The position numbers and the translations under genes are program-made. A model generated the notes under the pieces. The model ran no database searches, had not been told where the DNA came from, and saw only the letters and a list, made by a program, of their open reading frames with translations. DNA of 64,000 nucleotides from Palsa-870 sp039935415 (GTDB lineage: Bacteria; Chloroflexota; Dormibacteria; Dormibacterales; Dormibacteraceae): NCBI GenBank assembly GCA_039935415.1, contig JBDTKH010000005.1, positions 1 to 64,000 of the forward strand, given 5' to 3'. This document shows positions 43,001 to 51,351 of this stretch, piece by piece; position 1 is the stretch's first letter, and each line of letters begins with the position of its first letter.

Positions 43001-43567
43001 GATGGCCAGCGCCTGGAGTCGAGTGAACCATGAGTACCCTTCGTTGAGGTGGCCCCAACGAGCCTGTGTGAAGGCGACTTTCGGATCGTCGAATGCCGCG
43101 ACGGTTCGGCGCAGAAAGTCGACGGGTGGGACAAAGTCCGCGTCGAAGATTGCGATCAGCGGCGAGTCCGTGAGGCTCATGCCGTGGGCGAGCGCTCCGG
43201 CCTTGAACCCTGCTCGAGAACCGCGCCGGACGTGGTCGACGTGGAATCCTCTCGCGCGCCAGAAGGCGGTGCGGCGCGCGACGATCGAGGTCGTCTCGTC
43301 GTCGGAATCGTCCAGGACCTGGATCTCTAGCCGATTGGCGGGCCACTCGATCGCACAGACCGCGTCAAGGACGCGCTCGGCGACATAGCGCTCGTTGAAG
43401 ATGGGAAGCTGCACGCAAACTTGCGGTTCGTCTCCGGGCGCCACTGAGCGACGAACGGGCTGCGGCAGCCGCAGCGCCCTCCAGCTCAGGTAAAGGATGT
43501 TCAGGCCGAACACGAAGAGCAGGACGCTGGTGGTTATCACGATGCCGATGCCGATCACGTAGATCAA
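40001..43567 (-). CDS. Fused GT2 (cellulose-synthase-like) and ArnT-like GT-C glycosyltransferase
   Basis: 1188 residues. Residues 1-480 are a processive-type GT2: D86-D87 (VLDDSDD), DAD at 142-144, TED at 233-235, QxxRW at 271-275, with N-terminal and C-terminal helices. Residues about 500-880 are a polytopic GT-C domain of the ArnT/Pmt type (PEPFEDGYGHWLIAANLALTG, then about nine helices with TGSHRYLYPALPAFALLAAG). A beta-rich soluble domain of about 260 residues ends the protein. The fusion suggests one enzyme that makes a lipid-linked sugar and transfers it across the membrane, though this is inference. Coupled to the radical SAM and nucleotidyltransferase genes. Confidence 0.85.
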   Translation of the reverse strand: MIYVIGIGIVITTSVLLFVFGLNILYLSWRALRLPQPVRRSVAPGDEPQVCVQLPIFNERYVAERVLDAVCAIEWPANRLEIQVLDDSDDETTSIVARRTAFWRARGFHVDHVRRGSRAGFKAGALAHGMSLTDSPLIAIFDADFVPPVDFLRRTVAAFDDPKVAFTQARWGHLNEGYSWFTRLQALAIDFHFLVEQAVRSASGYFTNFTGTAGVWRRAAIEDAGGWSSATLTEDLDLSYRAQLRGWKTAYLQDLVVPEELPVSIDAYRRQQSRWATGSFQSAFKLLGSVLRSRNRAAVKLQATIHLLAYGVGPVMLVQLACYPVLLVAFGSHGLRLPSYLTDASAIAIFAGISPWIGFVVAQTRRGRPWWTGLPSLLCQVVGAGMSLNTIIALCRATRPGGVFVRTPKYRIERRGQEWRDQAYVKVGDIRALQEALLGLVSLSILPFAVAMDQWLLAIYTSMFALGFLTLAALSGIDLLEVITLHNLGRHALARVSRWGPAVGLLGLCTVLLLFAAQMPEPFEDGYGHWLIAANLALTGHFHDPLFGMEDTWLPGYHVLAAGVLWVFGWSQLGALKALSALLGVITLGCVYSLAPNVRQARLAVALLALNPVFLFTSGSAVVEPLLTALLTGTALAAVRGRMKLAGLLAALACLTATKAWIWIGAMAGFAALELVWRRMPARRSLPAVAWAVPALGVLVFLQLGFAPASHSVARGSVEVVSATIRGSIGAGALARVSELAGTFGLAALPLFAFGFAGLVTALRGRTWSPRDRAVMRFLYVPALVYLLAVFGLVAAGAYTGSHRYLYPALPAFALLAAGLLDRHVAVMRLAAIAATGLAAIAFLPVFANFAADNAGLAAAGRAASGSTGMLITDSPVVAFYSGKKPSEIVGSQQLPLDRSHAIDWIAGHQVSALVLEDISYYRATTVLPELASGAATPPFHFLGDQNRFQAAGGKHVYAYRLDLSPSPIYPGVEASITASPGEGKTIPLAKGVTLRVGGGGAAGEGMGFGVPIVRYADGWAYSRTASSVESSAGSATTWKRTFQLDEIGGDAAHSYTFVPIASRGAIEVTYTVDGTGISIEVKPLWLAPGYTQVGVLNEQSAAFDDFADSTHTLTGHDFPNWVPVEGDWGRLQSRSLGVQWSLPSIHGAQLDAGRELQAPGLNWAGLDYMFPASFAGTTYHINVQEAR

Positions 43568-44478
43568 TTCGCCGTCGAATCCTCGAACAGCGTGTAGGGG
43601 TGCATCGTGGATCGTACGTAGGCGACACGGGCGAGAGCCTCAGGCCGCCGGCGTCGGGTCCACTGCATGTGGCGCCACGCCGCACCCCCGAGCGCGCGCG
43701 CGGTGCCGTCCAGGAACGCGGGAAACAGCGCCCTGGGCAGCCGACGCAGTGGCGAATCGATCAGCATCGGCACCGGCTTGGTCGCCAGCTGAGGAAAGTG
43801 CTCCAGCAGCGGGGGGTTGTTTTCGATCAGCTCGTCGATCGCTTCGATACCGAACACGCACTCGGCCATCAGCAGCTCGAAGGCCATGTCCTCGTCGTGG
43901 CGCACCAGCGGGCGGCACTGCGAGCGTTCGAGGATCAGGTTGGCGGTCATCAGGCGCGGCGCGACCGGGCGGCGCGTGAGGTCGTCGACCGGCTTTCCTC
44001 GGTGCGCCAGCGCGTGCAACAGTCCGAGCGCGTTGACGGCCACGTACGCAAGGTGCCGGTGTCCGTCGTCGACGATCAGGTTCAGGTCCACGTCGTCGGA
44101 CGGGCGGAAGCCGCCGCTGGCCAGCGAGCCTGCGATCGAGACGCTGCGGATGAAGGGCGCGCAGGCGACGAGTGCGCGGATGAACCGCACTGTCATCGCC
44201 AGGTACGCGGCAGCCTCCGCGCCGTGGCCCGTGACTCGAGATTGGATCTCGGCCACCCTGCCCAGCGCCGACCTGTCGACCACGAGGCCGCCGGCAAGCA
44301 CGAGGTCGAAGGACGCGGCCACCGACCACCGAACCTCCTCAGCCGGCACAGGGCCGCCGAGGCACACCTCGGCCAGGCGCTCCGGCGCCAGGGCGTAGCC
44401 ACGCCTCCCGAGCAGCGCGACCGTGCGCCGAATGCGGTCTGATGTCGATGTGGGCCGGGTGGAGATCAGTCCAACCAA
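43564..44478 (-). CDS. Nucleotidyltransferase-fold protein
   Basis: 304 residues. The pol-beta nucleotidyltransferase motif is GSLASGGFRPSDDVDLNL, with the helix-turn Gly117-Ser118 and metal-binding Asp129 and Asp131. The rest is helical with RPVAPRLMTANLILER and no recognised extra domain. It could activate a sugar or modify a small molecule. Its stop overlaps the GT fusion start (ATGA-like 4-bp overlap), linking it to that pathway. It is divergent from pruA. Confidence 0.8.
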   Translation of the reverse strand: MVGLISTRPTSTSDRIRRTVALLGRRGYALAPERLAEVCLGGPVPAEEVRWSVAASFDLVLAGGLVVDRSALGRVAEIQSRVTGHGAEAAAYLAMTVRFIRALVACAPFIRSVSIAGSLASGGFRPSDDVDLNLIVDDGHRHLAYVAVNALGLLHALAHRGKPVDDLTRRPVAPRLMTANLILERSQCRPLVRHDEDMAFELLMAECVFGIEAIDELIENNPPLLEHFPQLATKPVPMLIDSPLRRLPRALFPAFLDGTARALGGAAWRHMQWTRRRRPEALARVAYVRSTMHPYTLFEDSTAN

Positions 44479-44617
44479 AAAAGCGCCTCCCCGTAGTCCT
44501 GACGCGATCGCATCAACGAGCGCGCCGGCGGTGCGCTCCAGATCGGAATACGAGGCCGGGTTACGATTGCGGTATCCACTGAACGACGCCCATACCTGCT
44601 ACACCCGAGGAGTCGAG

Positions 44618-46252
44618 ATGACCGCCGACGGACACTTCAAAGTCCCCACCCCAGTCAACGAGCCGATCCGCCCGTACGCGCCGGACGATCCCCACCGCAA
44701 GAGCCTCAAAGCCCGGCTCGCCGAGCTCACCGACGCCCGGACGGAGGTCCCGATGCAGATCGCGGGCGAGCACCGCTGGGGAGCCTCTCGGGGAGACCTT
44801 CGGTCGCCCCACCGTCATGAGCTGACCATCGCGGAGCACGCGGTCGGGGGTGTCAAGGACTTCGACGACGCCATCGCGGCCGCGCTCAAGGCCCGGAAGA
44901 CGTGGGCCGCCACGTCGTACGCCGAGCGCGCGGCCGTCCTGCTGCGCGCGGCCTCGCTGCTGGCCGGCCCGTGGAGGGACACGATCAACGCCGCCACCAT
45001 GCTTGGCCAATCGAAGACAGTGCACCAGGCCGAGGTCGACGCCGCTTGCGAGACCGTGGACTTCTGGCGCTACAACGCATATTTCGGCGACCAGCTGCTG
45101 ACCCAGCAGCCGTTCAACGACGGCACAGCGTGGAATCGACTCGAGTACAGGCCGCTCGAGGGTTTCGTGTTCGCCGTCAGCCCGTTCAACTTCACATCCA
45201 TCGCAGGCAACCTGCCCACGGCCCCGATGCTGATGGGAAACACCGTGGTTTTCAAGCCCGCGACGCAAACTCTGCTCGTGAGCCACTTCCTGATGGAGCT
45301 CCTGATTGAGGCCGGCATGCCGCCCGGCGTCATCAACATGGTGAGCGGCAGCGCGTCCCAGATCTCGGAGCGCGTCCTGAGCCATCGCGAGCTGGCCGGC
45401 ATCCACTTCACCGGCTCGACCGAGGTGTTCCAGGGCATGTGGCGCGAGGTCGGCCAGAACGTTGAGCGCTACAGGACCTACCCGCGGCTGGTCGGTGAGA
45501 CCGGCGGCAAGGACTTCGTGGTCGCGCACGACTCGGCGGACAAGGACGCGCTGCGTACCGCGCTGATCCGAGGCGCATTCGAGTACCAGGGGCAGAAATG
45601 CTCGGCAGCCTCGCGTGCGTACATCCCGCAGTCGATGTGGAAGACCATGAAGTCGGAGCTGGCCGACGAGGTGGACGCGATACCGCAGGGGGACGTCGCG
45701 GATTTCCGGAACTTCATGGGCGCGGTGATCGACGGCAAGGCTTACTCGAGCCACATGAACGCCATCGAGTACGCGCGCAAGGCGGAGAGTGCGAAGGTGA
45801 TCGCCGGCGGCACGGGCGACGACAAGGTCGGATGGTTCGTCCGCCCGACGGTCATCGAGACCACCGACCCGGACTTCAAGCTGCTGCGCGAGGAACTCTT
45901 CGGCCCGATCCTCACCGTCTACCCGTACGCCGACGGCAAGTTTGAGGAGACGCTTGAGCTGTGCGACCGCACGAGTCCGTATGGGCTGACGGGGGCCATC
46001 TTCGCGCGGGACCGGCAGGCGATTCACCGGGCGAGCGAGACGCTGGTCAACGCCGCCGGGAACTTTTACATCAACGACAAGCCGACGGGCGCGATCGTCG
46101 GGCTTCAGCCTTTCGGCGGGGCGAGGGCGTCCGGCACGAACGACAAGGCCGGCTCGATCCTAAACCTGATCCGCTGGGTGAGCCCGCGCATGATCAAGGA
46201 AACCTACGTCCCGCCGACCGACCACCGCTATCCGTTCATGGACGCGGAGTGA
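44618..46252 (+). CDS. pruA: 1-pyrroline-5-carboxylate / L-glutamate gamma-semialdehyde dehydrogenase
   Basis: 544 residues of the ALDH4 type. Catalytic Cys328 is in GQKCSAASR, the general-base Glu294 in GETGGKD, and NAD-binding FTGSTEVF. The N-terminal FKVPTPVNEPI is the usual ALDH4 start. It oxidises glutamate semialdehyde (from proline or arginine breakdown) to glutamate using NAD. No proline dehydrogenase gene is adjacent. RBS CGAGGAG; the 139-bp gap to the divergent nucleotidyltransferase gene should hold its promoter. Confidence 0.93.
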   Translation: MTADGHFKVPTPVNEPIRPYAPDDPHRKSLKARLAELTDARTEVPMQIAGEHRWGASRGDLRSPHRHELTIAEHAVGGVKDFDDAIAAALKARKTWAATSYAERAAVLLRAASLLAGPWRDTINAATMLGQSKTVHQAEVDAACETVDFWRYNAYFGDQLLTQQPFNDGTAWNRLEYRPLEGFVFAVSPFNFTSIAGNLPTAPMLMGNTVVFKPATQTLLVSHFLMELLIEAGMPPGVINMVSGSASQISERVLSHRELAGIHFTGSTEVFQGMWREVGQNVERYRTYPRLVGETGGKDFVVAHDSADKDALRTALIRGAFEYQGQKCSAASRAYIPQSMWKTMKSELADEVDAIPQGDVADFRNFMGAVIDGKAYSSHMNAIEYARKAESAKVIAGGTGDDKVGWFVRPTVIETTDPDFKLLREELFGPILTVYPYADGKFEETLELCDRTSPYGLTGAIFARDRQAIHRASETLVNAAGNFYINDKPTGAIVGLQPFGGARASGTNDKAGSILNLIRWVSPRMIKETYVPPTDHRYPFMDAE

Positions 46253-46273
46253 GGAAGGGCGCGCAAACCTGAG

Positions 46274-47032
46274 GTGAGCGTTCGGTACGAGGTCGAAGGA
46301 GCGGTCGTCACCGTCACCATCGACCGTCCCGAAGTGCGAAACGCTGTGGACTCCGAGACCGCCGGAGCGCTGGCCGAATGCTTCATGCGGTTCGACGCCG
46401 ACGAGAAGCTGTCCGCCGCGGTCCTCAGCGGCGAGGGGGGCACGTTCTGCGCCGGCTACGACCTGAAATCGCTTGCCACGGGCACCGGATTCGTGCTGGA
46501 CGAGACGGGCCAGGGCCCCATGGGTCCGACGCGGCTGATGCTGGGCAAACCGGTGATCGCCGCGATCGAAGGCTACGCCGTGGCTGGTGGCCTGGAGCTC
46601 GCGCTCTGGTGCGACCTCAGGGTGGCCGCGGCAAACGCCACGCTGGGTGTGTTCAACCGCCGGTTTGGCGTGCCGTTGATCGACCTCGGGACGGTCCGGC
46701 TTCCCCGCATGATCGGCCAGGGGCGCGCCCTTGACCTTATCCTCACGGGCCGGCCGGTGGCGGCGGACGAGGCGCTGCGGATCGGCCTCGTCGAAAGGGT
46801 CGTCGCGCCTGGCGAGGCGCTCTCCGCGGCTCAACAGCTGGCGCGCGACATCGCCGGCTTCCCCCAAGGAGCCCTGCGCGCCGACCGCCGGAGCGTGCTC
46901 GAGCAGTGGTCGCTCACCCTCGAGGAGGCGGCGAAGGCCGAGTTCCGAGGCGGGATCGACGTGGTGGCGTCAGGTGAGGCGCAGGAGGGGGCCGGTCGAT
47001 TCGCCAAGGGTGCCGGGCGTCACGGCACCTGA
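46274..47032 (+). CDS. Enoyl-CoA hydratase/isomerase family protein
   Basis: 252 residues from a GTG. Crotonase blocks: TIDRPEVRNAVDSET, oxyanion residues in FCAGYDLKSLA and AIEGYAVAGGLELALWCDLR, and the later FGVPLIDLGTVRLPRMIG. The second catalytic glutamate of true hydratases is not obvious (position occupied by the LIDLG stretch), so another crotonase activity is possible. It lies 21 bp after pruA and overlaps the convergent GT87 gene by 13 bp. Confidence 0.86.
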   Translation: MSVRYEVEGAVVTVTIDRPEVRNAVDSETAGALAECFMRFDADEKLSAAVLSGEGGTFCAGYDLKSLATGTGFVLDETGQGPMGPTRLMLGKPVIAAIEGYAVAGGLELALWCDLRVAAANATLGVFNRRFGVPLIDLGTVRLPRMIGQGRALDLILTGRPVAADEALRIGLVERVVAPGEALSAAQQLARDIAGFPQGALRADRRSVLEQWSLTLEEAAKAEFRGGIDVVASGEAQEGAGRFAKGAGRHGT

Positions 47033-48165
47033 TGCGCAGGCGCGAGGCGCTTCGCCCCAACCGCCACGACGGTTAGCAGCACCAGGCCGGCGAGCTCGCC
47101 GGCGATCACAGGTAGCGGCCCCCAGAACGGCATCCCTTCGACCGCGATGACAAGGGCGAGGATGAAAGGCGGCGCCCACGCGGGGGGCGCCGCCTGTTCC
47201 GCCCGCAGGTAGAGCCAGGCCGCCAGGCCGAGCATCGCGAGGTCATCGAGGTGGAGGTAAGGGCTGGCCACGAGACCGCCGACCAGCACAGGGATCAACA
47301 CCCATTCGATCCCGCGGTGGCGCAGCCGGTAGGCGAGGACCAGCGACCAGAGCGCGATCGCGGCCTGGATCGCTCGCGCAACCAGCAGGTTTCCAACCAC
47401 TGGCGCCAGTGTGAGCTCGCGGTTGGTAGGGACACCGGCGGCAAAGTTCAACCTTGCCTCGTAGGTCGCGATGCCGTCGGGCCCGAGCGCGATCAGCGAA
47501 GCAATACCGAGCAGGCCGAGGGCGGCCACGCTTCCCCAGAACGCGCGCGTCCGGCCGCTCACCAGCAGGGCTGCGGGGACGAGGAAGGCAAGCTGTGGTT
47601 TGAACGCGAGCGTGCCAAGAGCGAGGCCCGCCAGGAATGGGCGCTCCGCGAGCAGCAGGGCATAGCACCCGGCGACGCCGGCCGCCACGAACAGACCGGG
47701 CTGGCCGAGCTGAAGGCCGTAGATGACGGGCAGCCAGCCGAGCGCCGCGGCCAGGTGGATGAGGCGGATCCGGCCGCCGCCGGGTGCCGCCACGTACCAG
47801 GTCAGTCCGAGCGCGATCAGCAGGAGTGTGCTCCAGGCCCAGTACCCGACTGAATAAGGGATTGGCGCGAACGGCAGCGCCAACCACGCAAGCGGGGGAG
47901 GGCTGATGTATCGGGCCAGCTGGGCGATCTTGATCCCGGACCCGATGGCGTCGAGCTCCACCTGTTGAAGCTGCAGGTTGTAGATCGATGACCACCCATG
48001 GGCGAGCCCGATCCGGGCCGCTACGTAATAAAAGGTGAAGTCGTTGTGGAATTTGTCGGAGGCAAAGGCGAGCGCCCACTGGTACAGGTCGAACAAGGCG
48101 AACAGAGCCGCCGTCACCGCACCTGCCGCGACTCCGAGATTGCGCCGGCGCTGCGAGACGGCCAT
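47020..48165 (-). CDS. GT87-family (DUF2029) membrane mannosyltransferase-like protein
   Basis: 381 residues, about ten membrane helices. The N-terminal DLYQWALAFASDKFHNDFTFYY carries the conserved acidic residue region of GT-C enzymes, followed by SPPPLAWLALPFAPI and LALGTLAFKPQLAFLVPAALL (FKPQ is typical of GT87). Members transfer mannose or arabinose from polyprenyl-phosphate sugars in cell envelope synthesis. The acceptor here is unknown. Confidence 0.82.
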   Translation of the reverse strand: MAVSQRRRNLGVAAGAVTAALFALFDLYQWALAFASDKFHNDFTFYYVAARIGLAHGWSSIYNLQLQQVELDAIGSGIKIAQLARYISPPPLAWLALPFAPIPYSVGYWAWSTLLLIALGLTWYVAAPGGGRIRLIHLAAALGWLPVIYGLQLGQPGLFVAAGVAGCYALLLAERPFLAGLALGTLAFKPQLAFLVPAALLVSGRTRAFWGSVAALGLLGIASLIALGPDGIATYEARLNFAAGVPTNRELTLAPVVGNLLVARAIQAAIALWSLVLAYRLRHRGIEWVLIPVLVGGLVASPYLHLDDLAMLGLAAWLYLRAEQAAPPAWAPPFILALVIAVEGMPFWGPLPVIAGELAGLVLLTVVAVGAKRLAPAHQVP

Positions 48166-48213
48166 GCACAGCGGATGTTAGGCCCCGGCGCGCTTCACTA
48201 CCCTAGTAGCGGC

Positions 48214-48750
48214 ATGGCTTCGCCGAACTTCGAGCCTCGGGCCGTCGAGCTGACGGACGGCACCAAAGTGCGCGTGAGGCCGATCGCTCCCGAGGACGAG
48301 CAGCTGCTGCACGAGGCCGTGGCCGCGATGTCGGAGCGGACGGTCTACTTCAGGTTCTTCTCCCCGCTCAAGCGCCTGCCCGACGCGTTCGCTCACCGGT
48401 TGGCGGTAGTCGACTACAACGACCGCTTTGCGCTGGTCGCCACCTCACATAAGCCAACCGGCGGCGAGCGAATCGTTGGGGTGGCGCGGTACGACAGGGT
48501 TCCCGGCGCCGACGTCGCGGAGGTGGCCGTCGCCGTGGTCGACGAGTTCCAGCGCCGCGGTCTCGGAGGGGCGCTGCTGGCGATCCTCGCGCGTGTGGCG
48601 CGCGACCACGGCATCAGGACCTTCTCCCTGATCGTGCTGCCCGAGAACCAGCAGATGCTCGGGCTGCTCAAGAGGATGCGCTGGATCCACCAGGCCAAGC
48701 TGAGCGGCGGCGTCTACGAGATCAGCTTCGAGCTGCCGGACCTGGCCTAG
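48214..48750 (+). CDS. GNAT-family N-acetyltransferase
   Basis: 178 residues. The acetyl-CoA-binding motif A is seen in VAVAVVDEFQRRGLGGALLAIL, with the Q/RxxGxG/A pattern RRGLGG. The N-terminal half has VRPIAPEDEQLLHEAVAAMSERTVYFRFF, the start found in acetyltransferase domains related to the protein acetyltransferase Pat family. The substrate is unknown. Convergent 4-bp CTAG overlap with the exporter gene. Confidence 0.85.
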   Translation: MASPNFEPRAVELTDGTKVRVRPIAPEDEQLLHEAVAAMSERTVYFRFFSPLKRLPDAFAHRLAVVDYNDRFALVATSHKPTGGERIVGVARYDRVPGADVAEVAVAVVDEFQRRGLGGALLAILARVARDHGIRTFSLIVLPENQQMLGLLKRMRWIHQAKLSGGVYEISFELPDLA

Positions 48751-49370
48751 AACCGCTCCACCGCGAGGCGCGCGCCGAACCCCAACAGCACGACACCCGT
48801 GACGCGCTCCATCCACTGGCGCACGCGCGGTGCGGTGATGAAATCGCGGATGCGCGTGACCAGCAGGCCGTAGGCGTTCATCCAGGTCCAGCCGATCGCG
48901 GCGAAGATCAGCCCGAGCAGCAAAAGGCGGAAGAACAGCGGCTGGCCGGCCGCCACAAACTGCGGAAGGAACGTGACGAAGAAAACGCCCAGCTTCGGAT
49001 TGGAGATGGCGGAAAGAAAGCCCTGCCGGAAGATCGCGTGGGCGGGCGCCGGTGGTGGCGCCGTGGCAAACAGGTCGGCGGGGCGGCGGCGCGACGCGAT
49101 CAGGGTCCGCACCCCAAGGTATGCGAGGTAGGCGGCCCCGACCAGCTTCAACACAAACAGCGCCTCGCCCGACGCGCGGAGCACCGCTGACAGGCCGACC
49201 GCGGTCGCTATGACCCAGCACGCGAGCGCGACCGCTATCCCCGTTGTAGTCAGGAACACGCCACGCCGGCCGTGCGCGAGGGCGTTGCGCGTGACCACGG
49301 CCATGTCGGGCCCGGGCGTGACGGCGAGCAGCAGCGAGACGGCGACGAAGGCGAGAAGTTCCCTGTCCAA
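48747..49370 (-). CDS. LysE/RhtB-family amino acid exporter
   Basis: 207 residues from a TTG preceded by GGCGGAG. The family motif LLLAVTPGPDMAVVTRNALAHGRRGV lies near the N-terminus, with six predicted helices and SAISNPKLGVFFVTFLPQFV in the middle. RhtB proteins export threonine, homoserine or other amino acids. The family length of about 205-210 supports this start. Confidence 0.9.
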   Translation of the reverse strand: MDRELLAFVAVSLLLAVTPGPDMAVVTRNALAHGRRGVFLTTTGIAVALACWVIATAVGLSAVLRASGEALFVLKLVGAAYLAYLGVRTLIASRRRPADLFATAPPPAPAHAIFRQGFLSAISNPKLGVFFVTFLPQFVAAGQPLFFRLLLLGLIFAAIGWTWMNAYGLLVTRIRDFITAPRVRQWMERVTGVVLLGFGARLAVERF

Positions 49371-49381
49371 GCTAACTCCGC

Positions 49382-50158
49382 CTAGCCCCAGCGAAATTCC
49401 GTGCACAGGTAGTCGAATTGCTGCGCTTCCGGGATCCCGTGTGGCGAGCTCTTGGGGTCCGCCGGGTCGGCGGCGAAGATCACCACAGTCACGCCACCAC
49501 GGGTGGCTGCGGTGACCGCGAACCGCACCTGCGCCGACGTCGAGTTCGCCCCGATCAAATTCGCCGAGTAGACCGCGCCGAGGCCGTCCTGGTCTCCGAT
49601 GTGCGCGCCTTTCAGGTCCGACACCTGGACCACGTCCTGCCACTGCGCGCTGGGCAGCGATGCCACCGCCGCCTGCAGCACCTGGTCCAGCGGCTGGCCG
49701 CTCTCCGTGCCGGTCACCTGGACCAGGCCGATCTTGGTGCCGAGCGCGATCCCGCTCGCGTCCTGGCTGCGCACCGTCCAGCTGGAGCTGTAGTCGACCT
49801 CGAACTTATAGGCCGAGCTTCGATACGTGCTGGACTCTGGCAGCGGCGTGAGGATCTTCGGGGCGCAGTTGACAGTGCACGTGGAATGGTTGCCGCCGAG
49901 CACATGTGATACGGCGAACATGCTCACCACGACGGTGACGATGGCCAGGATCACGAGCATCCCGCCGGCCACGGCGCCCTGCGACAACTTGAACTGACCG
50001 ACCGTGGGATACGTCGCGCGGTGGGCCACTGGGTAGCTGTAGACGGCCGTGGCTGCCACCGCCTGCGCGCCCTGGGGCGTGCCGCACCGCCCGCAGAAGG
50101 CCGCACCCGGGGCGAGCTGCGCCCCGCACCGCCCGCAGAAGCGGACCTGCGCAGCCAC
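49382..50158 (-). CDS. Zinc-ribbon membrane protein with extracytoplasmic domain
   Basis: 258 residues from a GTG at 50158. A zinc ribbon C8-x2-C11-x10-C22-x2-C25 (RFCGRCGAQL, FCGRCG) is followed by one membrane helix (about 55-76, AGGMLVILAIVTVVVSMFAV) and an ectodomain of about 175 residues with the lipoyl-like pattern of DUF-type anchors (SSAYKFEVDYSSSWTV). Two bp separate it from the PrsW-like gene. Function unknown. Confidence 0.72.
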   Translation of the reverse strand: MAAQVRFCGRCGAQLAPGAAFCGRCGTPQGAQAVAATAVYSYPVAHRATYPTVGQFKLSQGAVAGGMLVILAIVTVVVSMFAVSHVLGGNHSTCTVNCAPKILTPLPESSTYRSSAYKFEVDYSSSWTVRSQDASGIALGTKIGLVQVTGTESGQPLDQVLQAAVASLPSAQWQDVVQVSDLKGAHIGDQDGLGAVYSANLIGANSTSAQVRFAVTAATRGGVTVVIFAADPADPKSSPHGIPEAQQFDYLCTEFRWG

Positions 50159-50160
50159 CG

Positions 50161-51351
50161 TTATGCGACGCCGCCCACGCGCGGCCGTCCTTGTTTGGAT
50201 GCCGCGGCACGCGCGGCGCCGCACGATGGGCAGAAGGCCATTGTCGGCACCACCCGGTGGCACTCAGGGCATGGCGCGTCAGGACCGATCGCATGCTCTG
50301 CGCCCTCGACCAGCAACGCCTGGTGGATGACGAGTCGCACGAACAGTAGAAGCGCCACGGTGGCGATCGCCAGGATGACGACCTCGCTGACGAGGTCGAG
50401 CACCTCGAAGGCGATCATGGCGAGCGCGACCTGGGTGCCGAACGCGACGATCACCGCGACCAGGATGCTCGAGGTCCATTGCCGACCCGCGCGGCGGCGG
50501 TCGTACCGGTGCAGCCACACGGCGGCGGTCACGAGCGCGGTGGTGCTCGCGTTGACCAGCGATACCAGCAGTCCCGCGCGCGTCAACCGCAGCGACCAGT
50601 CGAGCGTCGGGCCGCTCCCGACCAGCGGTCCTCCTATGAGGGGCCAGAACGACACGAGAGTGCTCGTCAGCGTGAACCCGAGCGCGGACGCGGCGCCGAA
50701 GGTCAGCCCATCCAGCGGCTCCCGAAAACGGCGTCTGAACAGGTAAAGGAAGAGTGGACCGGCCAGCATCAGCGCCTGGCTCACGATCGGGATCGCCACG
50801 CCGGCCAGGACGAATGCGTTCTCGCGATCGCCCGTCAGGTTGAGCTGCGAGACGGCCCCGCCTGAAAACGAGGAGAACAGGTAGCCGAAGACCGCGCCCG
50901 CGGCCATCGTTGCACCGATCACCAGCCATGGCTCGCTCTCGTAGACCTCGACCTCGTAGAGGTAGAGGAGGTACACGACCGGCAGCACGAGGGTGGCCGC
51001 GATCGTCGCCGGGGCGAAGAGGTGAAGGGCGGCAAGGACCAGCACCGCGGCACCGCCGGCGATCAGCGCCCATCGAAACGGCCCTCCGCGGCGGCGCGGC
51101 AGGTGGGGAAAGAGCGTGCTGATGATTGAGAGGTGCGCGACATGCTCCGAGGGCACCGCGGCGAACGCGTGCCGGCGCGACGGGCTGGCGGTGGTGAGGT
51201 GCGCGCCACAGTGCCCGCAGAACTCTCCCGCCGGCACCGCCCGCTCGCAATGCGGACACGTGACGAGCGGCGGCCCCTCGAGCGTCCGCGCCCCAGTCTC
51301 ACCAGCGCGCCGTCCGGGGCCTTGCCTGCGGTCGGGGCCGCCATCTTTCAC
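50161..51351 (-). CDS. PrsW-like intramembrane protease with zinc ribbons at both ends
   Basis: 396 residues from a GTG overlapping the sedolisin stop (GTGA). Zinc ribbon C32/C35/C45/C48 precedes about eight membrane helices with acidic YEVEVYESEPW and REPLDGLTFGAASALGF, as in the PrsW/CPBP-like glutamic intramembrane proteases. A second zinc ribbon C361/C364/C374/C377 ends the protein. PrsW cleaves an anti-sigma factor in Bacillus; the target here is unknown. The double ribbon is uncommon and shared in type with the next gene. Confidence 0.8.
   Translation of the reverse strand: MKDGGPDRRQGPGRRAGETGARTLEGPPLVTCPHCERAVPAGEFCGHCGAHLTTASPSRRHAFAAVPSEHVAHLSIISTLFPHLPRRRGGPFRWALIAGGAAVLVLAALHLFAPATIAATLVLPVVYLLYLYEVEVYESEPWLVIGATMAAGAVFGYLFSSFSGGAVSQLNLTGDRENAFVLAGVAIPIVSQALMLAGPLFLYLFRRRFREPLDGLTFGAASALGFTLTSTLVSFWPLIGGPLVGSGPTLDWSLRLTRAGLLVSLVNASTTALVTAAVWLHRYDRRRAGRQWTSSILVAVIVAFGTQVALAMIAFEVLDLVSEVVILAIATVALLLFVRLVIHQALLVEGAEHAIGPDAPCPECHRVVPTMAFCPSCGAARAAASKQGRPRVGGVA

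Noticed and set aside
47251..47853. Plus-strand frame of about 200 codons opposite GT87
   Set aside because: Arg/Glu/Gln-rich composition typical of an antisense shadow in GC-rich DNA; GT87 helices are on the other strand.
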